A DNA stretch of 47,185 nucleotides from Oscillospiraceae bacterium (lineage in GTDB: Bacteria; Bacillota; Clostridia; Oscillospirales; Oscillospiraceae): contig JAHHSJ010000008.1 of the NCBI GenBank assembly GCA_020025295.1, positions 1 through 47,185 of the forward strand. Direction: 5' to 3'. The translations under genes and the position numbers were made by a program. Within the stretch, counting starts at the first letter, position 1. Each line of letters starts with the position of its first letter. This document shows positions 24,816 through 32,294 of the stretch, in pieces. The notes under the pieces are model-generated. The model saw only the letters and a program-made list of their open reading frames with translations, had not been told where the DNA came from and did no database searches.

Positions 24816-25601
24816 TCACTGCTGGCTGTACCGGGACAGGAACTGGCGGGTACGCTCCTCCTTGGGGTGATTGATGATCTCATCCGGCGTACCCTGCTCC
24901 ACGACAGAGCCGTTATCCATGAAAATCACCTGATCTGCCACATCCCGGGCAAAGGCCATCTCATGAGTCACAATCACCATGGTAGTCTTCTGGTCGGCCA
25001 GATCACGGATCACCTTCAGCACTTCTCCGGTCAACTCCGGGTCCAGTGCCGAGGTGGGTTCGTCAAAGCACAGGATATCCGGCTTCATGGCCAGCGCACG
25101 GGCAATGGCCACACGCTGCTGCTGTCCGCCGGACAGCTGGTGCGGGTAAAAGTCCAGCTTATCCCCAAGCCCCACCTTTTCCAGATCGCTTATGGCCTCC
25201 TGTTTCAGCTGCTCCAAGATTGCCTTCTTGTTCTGCTTATAGTCTGGCTGCTTTTTCGCCTGAAGCTGAGGAGCCAGCATCACATTCTGCAGCGCAGTGT
25301 ACTGAGGGAACAGGTTGAAGGACTGGAACACAAAGCCGAAGTGGAGCCGCTTTTCCCGCAGCTCGTTGTCCTTCTGGGCCAGCAGGTTTTTGGCGTCGAA
25401 CAGCAGCTCGCCGTCCACGCTGACTGTGCCCTCGGTGGCACGCTCCAGCAGATTGATGCACCGCAGCAGGGTGGTCTTTCCGCTGCCGGAAGAACCGATG
25501 ATCGCCAACACATTGCCCCGCTCCAGAGAAAAATCAATTCCCTTCAGCACTTCCACATCACCGAAGGTCTTTCGGATTCCCTTTACTTCCAAAATCGCCA
25601 T
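24816..25601 (-). CDS. Polar amino acid ABC transporter, ATP-binding protein
   Basis: The ATPase of a GlnQ/ArtP-type importer, 261 residues. Walker A GSSGSGKTT is at 36-44, the Q-loop is VFQSFNLFP, the signature LSGGQQQRVAIARAL, Walker B ILCFDEPTSALDP and the H-loop VTHEM. An insertion of about 25 residues, rich in Lys and Gln, follows the Q-loop. It is the last gene of the operon, 12 nt after the permease. Confidence 0.95.
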   Translation of the reverse strand: MAILEVKGIRKTFGDVEVLKGIDFSLERGNVLAIIGSSGSGKTTLLRCINLLERATEGTVSVDGELLFDAKNLLAQKDNELREKRLHFGFVFQSFNLFPQYTALQNVMLAPQLQAKKQPDYKQNKKAILEQLKQEAISDLEKVGLGDKLDFYPHQLSGGQQQRVAIARALAMKPDILCFDEPTSALDPELTGEVLKVIRDLADQKTTMVIVTHEMAFARDVADQVIFMDNGSVVEQGTPDEIINHPKEERTRQFLSRYSQQ

Positions 25602-25613
25602 ATCTGCTCCTCC

Positions 25614-26309
25614 TCAACCCTTAAAATAGCTCATTTTCTTCTCCAAATAGTTGAAGAACAGCGTCAGAAGTCCGTTAAATACCAGATAGAACACGCCGGT
25701 ATAGAACAGCGGCCAAATCAAGCCGTCATTCTGCATGAATCGCTCGCCGCAGCGAATCAGCTCGCTGATGGCGATGACTCTCGCCAGAGAAGTGTCCTTC
25801 ACCAAGGTGATGACCTCGTTGGACATAGGAGGCATGATGCGCTTAACCATCTGGAGCAGGGTGATCTTGAAGAAAATCTGAGAGCGGCTCATGCCCAGCA
25901 CCTCACCGGCCTCACGCTGTCCCTCCGGAACGCCCTCGATGCCGCCCCGGAAAATGACCGCAAAGTAGCAGGCGTAGTTGATGACGAAGGCCAGCACACA
26001 GGGAACCATGCGGTTGCCGCCCCAGATGTTGTTGTCCAGAATCAAGCCGGGGCCATAGTAGACGACAAACAGCTGCAGCATCAAGGGCGTGCCGCGCATC
26101 ACCCACACCAGCAGGTTGAACAGAGCGCTCACCGGACGGAACTTCGCCAGCGCAGGTGCCTGCTTGCAGCGCTTGAACGGCGCCCATTTATTCATGATGC
26201 AGAAGGCAAACACAAGGCCCAGAGGCAGTGAAAACACCAGTGTGAGAGCAAACAGCTCCAGTGCAGTGCCAAAGCCCTCCAGCAGTGACATGGTTACGGT
26301 CCAAAACAT
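25614..26309 (-). CDS. Polar amino acid ABC transporter, permease
   Basis: A 231-residue HisM/GlnP-type membrane protein with about five helices. The coupling EAA loop is visible as REAGEVLGMSRSQIFFKITLLQ. ATG 26309 is chosen with AAGGAG at 9 nt; an upstream in-frame ATG at 26351 has no such site. It lies between the binding protein and the ATPase and forms the homodimeric channel. Confidence 0.93.
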   Translation of the reverse strand: MFWTVTMSLLEGFGTALELFALTLVFSLPLGLVFAFCIMNKWAPFKRCKQAPALAKFRPVSALFNLLVWVMRGTPLMLQLFVVYYGPGLILDNNIWGGNRMVPCVLAFVINYACYFAVIFRGGIEGVPEGQREAGEVLGMSRSQIFFKITLLQMVKRIMPPMSNEVITLVKDTSLARVIAISELIRCGERFMQNDGLIWPLFYTGVFYLVFNGLLTLFFNYLEKKMSYFKG

Positions 26310-26391
26310 AGGGTCATTCTCCTTCGATTCCAGTTTCCGATTCCATTCCAAAGGCAGAGAGTGGTTTCCTCTCTGCCTTGGTCTTTGTCAA

Positions 26392-27192
26392 TTAAAGGCC
26401 GGGCTCTACGACCACCTGCGCGTTGCGGCAATAAGGGCCGGTGCAGTTGGCGCCGTTGAGCACTTCGTCCGTCAGGGTCATGCCGTTCCACAGCACATCC
26501 ACCGACTTGGAATCCAGCTCCATCAATTTGTTGTCCCATTCGATTTCCACAAATTCGATCTTGACTCCCAGCTTCTCTGCCACAAGGCGAGCCATATCGG
26601 CATCAAAGCCGACCCATTCTCCGTTTTCATCGCGGTAGTCCAGAGGGGCAAACTCGGTCGTACCCACCAGAAGGGTGCCCTTCTCCTGAATGTAGCGGAC
26701 ATCGCTGGTTTCGGCGGTATCGCCGGAAGCTTTGAAGTCCTCGGCCGCTTCCTGCTCCACCAGAGCCGCCTGCACACCGTACTTTTCAGCAATTTCCTTC
26801 ATGGTGCCGTCGGCATACAGCTCCGCCAGCACACCGGTAATGAATGCCGTCAAATCGGAACCCTTGCGGCAGCCGATGGCGTAATCCTCTTCCGTCAGTT
26901 CCTCGCCCAGCACCAGATCCGGGTAACTGGTTCCTTCACCGATCATGGCACTTGCCATCAGCAGGTCAATGACCGCCTTGTCGGAAGTGCCGGAGCTGAC
27001 CTCCATCAGTGCCGCGGCCTGATTGCCTACCGCATTGACTTCCCAGCCCTGCTCCAACGCCGCCGCTTCGCCGGCTGAGCCGGATTCCACCGCATAGATC
27101 AGTTCACTTCCGCCCTTGCCCCCGCAGGAGACAAGCGCCATTGCCATCATCAGCACCAGAGCCATTGCGGCCACTCGTTTCATCCAATTCAT
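26392..27192 (-). CDS. Amino acid ABC transporter substrate-binding lipoprotein with circularly permuted lobes
   Basis: A 266-residue extracytoplasmic binding protein anchored by Cys23 (lipobox LVSC, residues 20-23). The order of its parts is reversed relative to the family. Residues 30-140 are what is normally the second half (YAVESGSAGEAA, ALMEVSSGTSDKAVIDLLMA, IGEGTSYPDL, YAIGCRKGSD, EKYG). A linker of about 24 residues follows. Residues 164-262 are normally the first half (DVRYIQEKGTLLVG, LDYRDENGEWVGFDAD, VLWNGMTLTDE, NAQVVV). It is one uninterrupted frame with a GGAGGG site and genes for permease and ATPase downstream, so it is probably functional. Confidence 0.9.
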   Translation of the reverse strand: MNWMKRVAAMALVLMMAMALVSCGGKGGSELIYAVESGSAGEAAALEQGWEVNAVGNQAAALMEVSSGTSDKAVIDLLMASAMIGEGTSYPDLVLGEELTEEDYAIGCRKGSDLTAFITGVLAELYADGTMKEIAEKYGVQAALVEQEAAEDFKASGDTAETSDVRYIQEKGTLLVGTTEFAPLDYRDENGEWVGFDADMARLVAEKLGVKIEFVEIEWDNKLMELDSKSVDVLWNGMTLTDEVLNGANCTGPYCRNAQVVVEPGL

Positions 27193-27230
27193 TTTATTTC
27201 CCTCCTACGGTTTTGCTTTTGTGTGCTATC

Positions 27231-27259
27231 ATATTAGCATACTAAAGCACTAATGTAAA
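27231..27259 (-). promoter_or_regulatory. Promoter of the ABC transporter with an internal palindrome
   Basis: On the minus strand TTTACA (27254-27259) and TAATAT (27231-27236) with a 17-nt spacer. A dyad TTAG-CATA-CTAA (27234-27245) overlaps the -10 and spacer, and GTGCT/AGCAC arms lie outside it, so a repressor may bind here. Confidence 0.55.
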
Positions 27260-27410
27260 GAGAAATCTGAAAAATTTCTTTCTGCCGGCTGTTTTCTCCC
27301 GACGACGCTCCCTTTTTTATCCGATTTTTGCATACCGCACTCTTTCTTCATTCATAACCGAGCGAATTCTTAAAATTTTCGCCTTTTATTGCTGGGAAAT
27401 GAAATTTCTA

Positions 27411-27439
27411 TTGATTTTTCTTTCATTCTAGTCTATACT
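27411..27439 (+). promoter_or_regulatory. Promoter for gdhA
   Basis: TTGATT (27411-27416), 17-nt spacer, TATACT (27434-27439). The 350-nt gap 27193-27542 holds this promoter, the divergent transporter promoter, and AT-rich sequence with short imperfect inverted repeats near 27363-27383; I see no gene in it. Confidence 0.75.
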
Positions 27440-27542
27440 TTATTACATTGAATCCTACGATAGCAGCCTCGAAGCGGCTGTTTTCCATGTCGTCTCCCTC
27501 TGGCGGCGGCGCCGATCAATTTCTGGAAAGGAAGATTTGTTT

Positions 27543-28892
27543 ATGGCTATCCGCAACGCATACCTGAATGGTATCTATGAAGATCTGCTGGGCCGCTATG
27601 CCGAGCAGCATGAATTTTTGGAGGCAGTGCACGAGGTGCTGGAAACTCTGGTTCCCGTGGTGGAGAGCGATCCCCGCTATGAGCAGCAGAACATCATTGG
27701 CCGCATGGTGGAGCCGGAGCGCATCATTACATTCCGCGTGTCTTGGGTGGACGATGCCGGCAAGGTGCAGGTCAACCGTGGCTATCGTGTCCAGTTCAAC
27801 TCTGCCATCGGCCCCTACAAGGGCGGCATCCGCTTCCGTGACAATGTGAACCTGTCCATCATCAAGTTCCTTGGCTTTGAGCAGGTGTTCAAGAACGCCC
27901 TCACCACTCTGCCCATGGGCGGCGGCAAGGGCGGCTCCGACTTTGACCCCAAGGGCAAGAGCGACGGAGAGATCATGCGCTTCTGCCAGAGCTTCATGAC
28001 TGAGCTTTCCAAGTACATCGGTGAGGACACTGACGTGCCCGCCGGCGACATCGGCGTGGGCGCCCGTGAGATCGGCTATATGTTCGGTCAGTACAAGCGC
28101 CTGACCAACACTTGGACCGGTGTTCTGACCGGCAAGGGTCTGAGCTACGGCGGCTCTCTGGCCCGTAAGGAGGCCACCGGCTTCGGTCTGTGCTACTTCG
28201 CTGACGCTCAGCTCAAGGACAACGGCATGAGCTTTGAGGGCAAGCGTGTGGTGATTTCCGGCTCCGGCAATGTGGCCATCTACGCCAACCAGAAGGCTTC
28301 CACTCTGGGCGGCAAGGTCATCGCCATGAGCGACTCCAACGGCTACATCGTGGACGAGAACGGCATCGACTATCAGGTCATCCGTGAGATCAAGGAAGTC
28401 AAGCGTGCCCGTATCAGCACCTATGTGGACTATGTTCCCTCCGCTAAGTATGTGGAAGGCTGCTCCGGCATTTGGACGGTCCCCTGCGACATCGCCCTGC
28501 CCTGCGCCACTCAGAACGAGCTGAATGTGGACAACGCCAAGTCTCTGATTGCCAACGGCTGCCAGGGTGTGTTTGAGGGTGCCAATATGCCCTGCACTCC
28601 CGACGCCATCGCCGCCATCAAGGGTGCCGGCCTGCTGTACAGCCCCGGCAAGGCTTCCAACGCCGGCGGTGTTGCCACCTCCGGTCTGGAGATGAGCCAG
28701 AACGCCGGTCACATCAGCTGGACCTTTGAAGAAGTGGACAACAAGCTGAAGGGCATCATGGAAACCATCTACGCTGCCTGCGCCAGCGCTGCCGAGCAGT
28801 TCGGCATGAAGGGCGACATTCAGGCCGGTGCCAACATCGCCGGTTTCCTGAAGGTGGCCGACGCTATGCTGGCCCAGGGCGTCTGCTACTAA
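27543..28892 (+). CDS. gdhA: Glutamate dehydrogenase (hexameric, probably NADP-dependent)
   Basis: Reversibly aminates 2-oxoglutarate to glutamate. The 449-residue length and the motifs VNRGYRVQFNSAIGPYKGG, PMGGGKGGSDFDPKGKS (catalytic Lys129) and VPAGDIGVG are those of the S50-type hexameric enzyme. ATG 27543 follows an AAGGAAG site. The leader carries a weak 5-bp hairpin (27464-27480) followed by four T. Codons are strongly biased, consistent with high expression. It is divergent from the amino-acid transporter. Confidence 0.96.
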   Translation: MAIRNAYLNGIYEDLLGRYAEQHEFLEAVHEVLETLVPVVESDPRYEQQNIIGRMVEPERIITFRVSWVDDAGKVQVNRGYRVQFNSAIGPYKGGIRFRDNVNLSIIKFLGFEQVFKNALTTLPMGGGKGGSDFDPKGKSDGEIMRFCQSFMTELSKYIGEDTDVPAGDIGVGAREIGYMFGQYKRLTNTWTGVLTGKGLSYGGSLARKEATGFGLCYFADAQLKDNGMSFEGKRVVISGSGNVAIYANQKASTLGGKVIAMSDSNGYIVDENGIDYQVIREIKEVKRARISTYVDYVPSAKYVEGCSGIWTVPCDIALPCATQNELNVDNAKSLIANGCQGVFEGANMPCTPDAIAAIKGAGLLYSPGKASNAGGVATSGLEMSQNAGHISWTFEEVDNKLKGIMETIYAACASAAEQFGMKGDIQAGANIAGFLKVADAMLAQGVCY

Positions 28893-28914
28893 GCAAACTT
28901 CTATTATAATCAAC

Positions 28915-28957
28915 AAAGGAGTGTATCGAGTTTCCTCGATACACTCCTTTTCTTCTG
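28915..28957 (+). terminator. Terminator of gdhA
   Basis: A perfect 16-bp stem (28915-28930 with 28935-28950), 4-nt loop, then TTTTCTT. Confidence 0.92.
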
Positions 28958-29048
28958 CTCATGGGGGCAGTTTCTTCCCCTTCTTAATTCAGGTTTTGTG
29001 CCGTTTTGTTCCGAACAGCCGCCAATCCCCCGGGCTGCAAACATAGTA

Positions 29049-29066
29049 CAGAATGGTTCCATTCTG
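29049..29066. repeat. Perfect 8-bp inverted repeat in the gdhA-purF gap
   Basis: CAGAATGG and CCATTCTG with a 2-nt centre. It lies between two terminators of convergent genes, where no operator is expected. No other feature is visible in 28958-29084. Confidence 0.4.
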
Positions 29067-29084
29067 ATACCGGTTTTCCCAAGA

Positions 29085-29122
29085 ACAAAAAAGCAGCGGA
29101 CATTTGAGCGTCCGCTGCTTTT
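29085..29122 (-). terminator. Terminator of the GntR-purC-purF operon
   Basis: A perfect 13-bp stem (29089-29101 with 29110-29122), 8-nt loop, ending in six T on the minus strand. Confidence 0.88.
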
Positions 29123-29141
29123 CAGTATCACAATATAAATC

Positions 29142-30566
29142 TTATTCCTTACCGGTCCAGCAATAGGTGCAGACCTTATCCCGGTCGATGCCGATGGCCT
29201 CCAGAACACCGTCCAAGGACTGGTAGCCCAGAGAGTCGAAGCCCAGCTTCTCGCAGATGGTCTTCAGCATGCACTGACCGCGCTCCGTTCCGGCATCCGC
29301 ATATTCGTCGATATGCTTCTGACCCTCATCGCCCTCGATTTCCTGAATCGTGCGGCGTGCCAGCAAATCCAGATCGGAATTGCTGCGGGAGAAGTTCAGA
29401 TACTTGCAATTATACATGATGGGCGGGCAGGCAGAGCGCATATGCACTTCCTCTGCACCGCTTTCGTAAAGGAATTCCACGGTCTCTCGCAGCTGAGTGC
29501 CTCGGACGATGGAATCATCCACAAAGAGCAACTTCTTGCCCTCGATCAACTCAGGGACAGGAATCTGCTTCATCTTGGCCACCTGATTGCGCACATCCTG
29601 ATTGGCAGGCATGAAGGAACGGGGCCAAGTGGGGGTATACTTCACGAAGGGACGGGCAAAAGGCTTTCCGCTGCGGTTGGCGAAGCCAATGGCATGAGGC
29701 ACACCGGAATCCGGCACGCCGGCCACAAAGTCCACCTTGGGCAGCTTGCCCTTAATGACCTCGTCACGGGCCATGATCTCACCGTTGCGGTAGCGCATGA
29801 CCTCCACATTCTGTCCTTCGTAGTTGGAGTTGGGATAGCCGTAATAGGTCCAGAGGAAGCCGCAGATGCGCATCTTCTCTCTGGCCGGGGCCAGCACCTC
29901 AAGACTATCGGGCGTGATCCGCACGATCTCGCTGGGGCCCAGCTCGTACTCCGTATGATAGCCCAGCTTCTGATAGGCAAAGGACTCGAAGGACACGCAA
30001 TGGCCCTTTTCGTTCTTACCAATGAGCATGGGCAGACGACCCAGACGGTCACGGGCCGCGATCAGGCCATCTGCAGACAGCAGCAAAATCGTCGCAGAAC
30101 CCTGAATCAGGTCCTGCGCATGGAGAATGCCCGACACCACATCGTTCTTCTGGTTGATGAGGGCAGCGACCAGCTCGGTGGAGTTGATCTTACCGGAGCT
30201 CATAGCCATGAACTGATGTCCGTGGTCGGAGAAATATTCCTTCACCAGCTCCTCGGCATTGTTGATGATGCCGACGGTGGTGATGGCGTACAGGCCAAGA
30301 TGAGAGCGGACCAGCAGGGGCTGAGGATCAGTATCGCTGATACAGCCGATGCCGCTGCAGCCATGGAACTTCGCCAAGTCGTTCTCGAACTTGGTCCGGA
30401 AGGGCGTATTTTCGATGTTATGGATCTGGCGCTGAAAACCGCCGCCCTCTTCATCGTAAATCACCATACCACCCCGGCGAGTGCCGAGGTGGGAATGATA
30501 GTCAACGCCAAAAAACAGATCCAACACACAGTCTTCTTTCGAGACTGTTCCAAAGAATCCGCCCAT
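29142..30566 (-). CDS. purF: PurF-like amidophosphoribosyltransferase lacking the catalytic N-terminal cysteine
   Basis: PurF makes phosphoribosylamine from PRPP and glutamine. This 474-residue protein keeps the phosphoribosyltransferase half, with the PRPP loop LLFVDDSIVRGTQ (346-358), and four cysteines at 235, 380, 466 and 469 that fit the iron-sulfur ligands of the Bacillus-type enzyme. The N-terminus is MGGFFG instead of MCGI.G: the nucleophile Cys is Gly, and the usual HRGQ.S, HVRY and NAQP/HNGN glutaminase motifs are altered. Its ATG overlaps the purC stop (TAATG). It may use free ammonia or be a diverged paralogue. Confidence 0.85.
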   Translation of the reverse strand: MGGFFGTVSKEDCVLDLFFGVDYHSHLGTRRGGMVIYDEEGGGFQRQIHNIENTPFRTKFENDLAKFHGCSGIGCISDTDPQPLLVRSHLGLYAITTVGIINNAEELVKEYFSDHGHQFMAMSSGKINSTELVAALINQKNDVVSGILHAQDLIQGSATILLLSADGLIAARDRLGRLPMLIGKNEKGHCVSFESFAYQKLGYHTEYELGPSEIVRITPDSLEVLAPAREKMRICGFLWTYYGYPNSNYEGQNVEVMRYRNGEIMARDEVIKGKLPKVDFVAGVPDSGVPHAIGFANRSGKPFARPFVKYTPTWPRSFMPANQDVRNQVAKMKQIPVPELIEGKKLLFVDDSIVRGTQLRETVEFLYESGAEEVHMRSACPPIMYNCKYLNFSRSNSDLDLLARRTIQEIEGDEGQKHIDEYADAGTERGQCMLKTICEKLGFDSLGYQSLDGVLEAIGIDRDKVCTYCWTGKE

Positions 30567-31252
30567 TATGCAAAGAACAGCTTGGACAGGGTCATGGGAT
30601 CGACATACTCGCCGTCCTTATAGACGCGCATATTGCCGGAAGCGACCTCGTCGATCAGCATAACGCTGCCATCGGTGTCATAGCCAAACTCGAACTTAAT
30701 GTCATAGAGATCCATGCCGCGCTCAGCCATCTCGTCAGCCACGATCTTGGTGATCTTCTGAGTCATAGCCTTGATGTCCTCATACTGAGCATCGGTCATA
30801 ATGCCCAGAGCAACCAGACCGTCCTTGGTGACCAGAGGATCGCCCAGCTCGTCGTTCTTGAAGGTAGCCTCAACATAGTAAGGCAGATCAGCGCCCTCGG
30901 CGATATACTGACCATAGCGGCGGCGGAAGGAGCCCACGGCCTTGCGGCGGCAGATGATCTCCAGACCATCACCGAACACCTTAGCAGGACGGACTTCCAT
31001 GGTGGTGTCCTCCAGGTTGGCGCTGATGAAGTGAGTCTTGATACCAGCGGCATTGATCTTTTCGAAGAAGTAGATGGACATGCGCAGGTTCACATCACCC
31101 ACACCGTCAATGGTCAGGCCAACTGCGTTCTCGCCGGGATCGAACACGCCGTCTTTACCGGTGCAGTCATCCTTGAACTTCAGCAGGCAGTTTCCATTTT
31201 CCAGAGTATAGACATTCTTGGTTTTGCCAGTGTAAATGAGGGTCTTTTCCAT
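30566..31252 (-). CDS. purC: Phosphoribosylaminoimidazole-succinocarboxamide synthase
   Basis: Joins CAIR and aspartate with ATP to give SAICAR in purine synthesis. The 228-residue protein has TGKTKNVY near the N-terminus (ATP loop), LEDTTMEVRPAKVF and the C-terminal DIKFEFG and LIDEVASGNMR motifs. It follows the GntR regulator by 46 nt and overlaps purF by one base. The rest of the purine pathway is not in the window. Confidence 0.97.
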   Translation of the reverse strand: MEKTLIYTGKTKNVYTLENGNCLLKFKDDCTGKDGVFDPGENAVGLTIDGVGDVNLRMSIYFFEKINAAGIKTHFISANLEDTTMEVRPAKVFGDGLEIICRRKAVGSFRRRYGQYIAEGADLPYYVEATFKNDELGDPLVTKDGLVALGIMTDAQYEDIKAMTQKITKIVADEMAERGMDLYDIKFEFGYDTDGSVMLIDEVASGNMRVYKDGEYVDPMTLSKLFFA

Positions 31253-31298
31253 GTTACATTCCTCCTGATTTCACTTCATCACTGAGTTTTGTTTCTTT

Positions 31299-32024
31299 TT
31301 ATAGTTTCTTGCGCATCACGGTATGCCGGAATACGCCGTCTACAAAATGTTCCCGAGAGCAAATCACCGGATTGCCCTCTACATCGTAGTCCACCTCATC
31401 CATGCAGAGAATGGGGGTTCCTTTGGGAACCTGCATAATCTGTCCCAAACTTTCATCCGCAACCATAGCACGAATATCCGTCAGATCCATAAAGGGGACT
31501 GCATCACAGTACTTTTGCAGGAAAAAGAAGATCGGTTTTTCTAGGTCTTCCTCCAGATACTGCTTCTTGATAATGGACATCGCCATCACATCAACACAGT
31601 AAATGGCAGGCTTATCGTCCGCCGTGCAGAGCCGCTCCACCCGAAGCACAGGGGTATTCTCTTCCAGATTGAGCTGCTTGGCTTCGGTCGCCGTGGCCGT
31701 TCCTTCCGAAGAACGGACATACGCCGTACCCGGCTCATAGCCATTGTGACGAATCATATCCATGAATTCACACTCAATGTCCATACGATTGGCGACATTC
31801 AAAACATGGTGGTTGATAATCGTTCCAACACCGTGGCGGCGAGTGATAAAGCCTTCTCGCTCCAGCCCGGCCAGAACATCACGCAGCTGCGTTCGGCTGA
31901 TGCCCAGCTGCTCCGCCAACACCTTCTCCGGTGGAAGCCGCTCCGAACGGGCATATTCGCCCTGCTTCATCGCATTGACCAGCCAAGCCCGAATTGTCTT
32001 CGGTTGTACTGCCCGTTCCATCAT
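31299..32024 (-). CDS. GntR/HutC-family regulator with UTRA domain
   Basis: A 241-residue regulator with an N-terminal winged helix (about 12-75, LAEQLGISRTQLRDVLAGLEREGFITRRHGVGTII) and a C-terminal UTRA ligand domain (about 90-235). The ATG at 32024 has AAGGAG at 7 nt. It heads the operon with purC and purF, and a perfect palindrome lies just downstream of its promoter, so it probably controls itself and the purine genes. The effector is unknown; a purine-related compound is only a guess. Confidence 0.9.
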   Translation of the reverse strand: MMERAVQPKTIRAWLVNAMKQGEYARSERLPPEKVLAEQLGISRTQLRDVLAGLEREGFITRRHGVGTIINHHVLNVANRMDIECEFMDMIRHNGYEPGTAYVRSSEGTATATEAKQLNLEENTPVLRVERLCTADDKPAIYCVDVMAMSIIKKQYLEEDLEKPIFFFLQKYCDAVPFMDLTDIRAMVADESLGQIMQVPKGTPILCMDEVDYDVEGNPVICSREHFVDGVFRHTVMRKKL

Positions 32025-32047
32025 TTTAATCTCCTTTTTCCACATTG

Positions 32048-32062
32048 AAAGGTACTACCTTT
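32048..32062. promoter_or_regulatory. Probable GntR operator
   Basis: A perfect 15-bp palindrome AAAGGTA-C-TACCTTT, of the GGTA/TACC type seen in GntR operators, centred near +12 of the GntR-purC-purF transcript. Confidence 0.65.
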
Positions 32063-32072
32063 TGACAAAACC

Positions 32073-32101
32073 ATTTTAACGGATTTTTTCTTTCTCTGCA
32101 A
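32073..32101 (-). promoter_or_regulatory. Promoter for GntR-purC-purF
   Basis: On the minus strand TTGCAG (32096-32101) and TAAAAT (32073-32078) with a 17-nt spacer; the start site would fall just before the palindrome. Confidence 0.7.
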
Positions 32102-32227
32102 CCATAAGTTTTCGCAGGATAATACAAAGCTTTTCGCTCTAATACGGCAGAATATTGACAAAAATCCCAAAACGCACAATACAACAGGAAATTTCATTCC
32201 CTTACACTCCGCCATACCCCGACTGCA

Positions 32228-32256
32228 TTGAATTTTACCAGTCCCTCCTCTATAAT
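32228..32256 (+). promoter_or_regulatory. Promoter for the mobA-mobB fusion
   Basis: TTGAAT (32228-32233), 17-nt spacer, TATAAT (32251-32256). Confidence 0.8.
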
Positions 32257-32294
32257 GTCAACAAACGGCATCAGCAGAGAAAGGAGGACCCGGA

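Noticed and set aside
28910..29209. A 99-codon minus-strand frame across the gdhA-purF gap
   Set aside because: It runs through two terminators and the end of purF and has no ribosome site.
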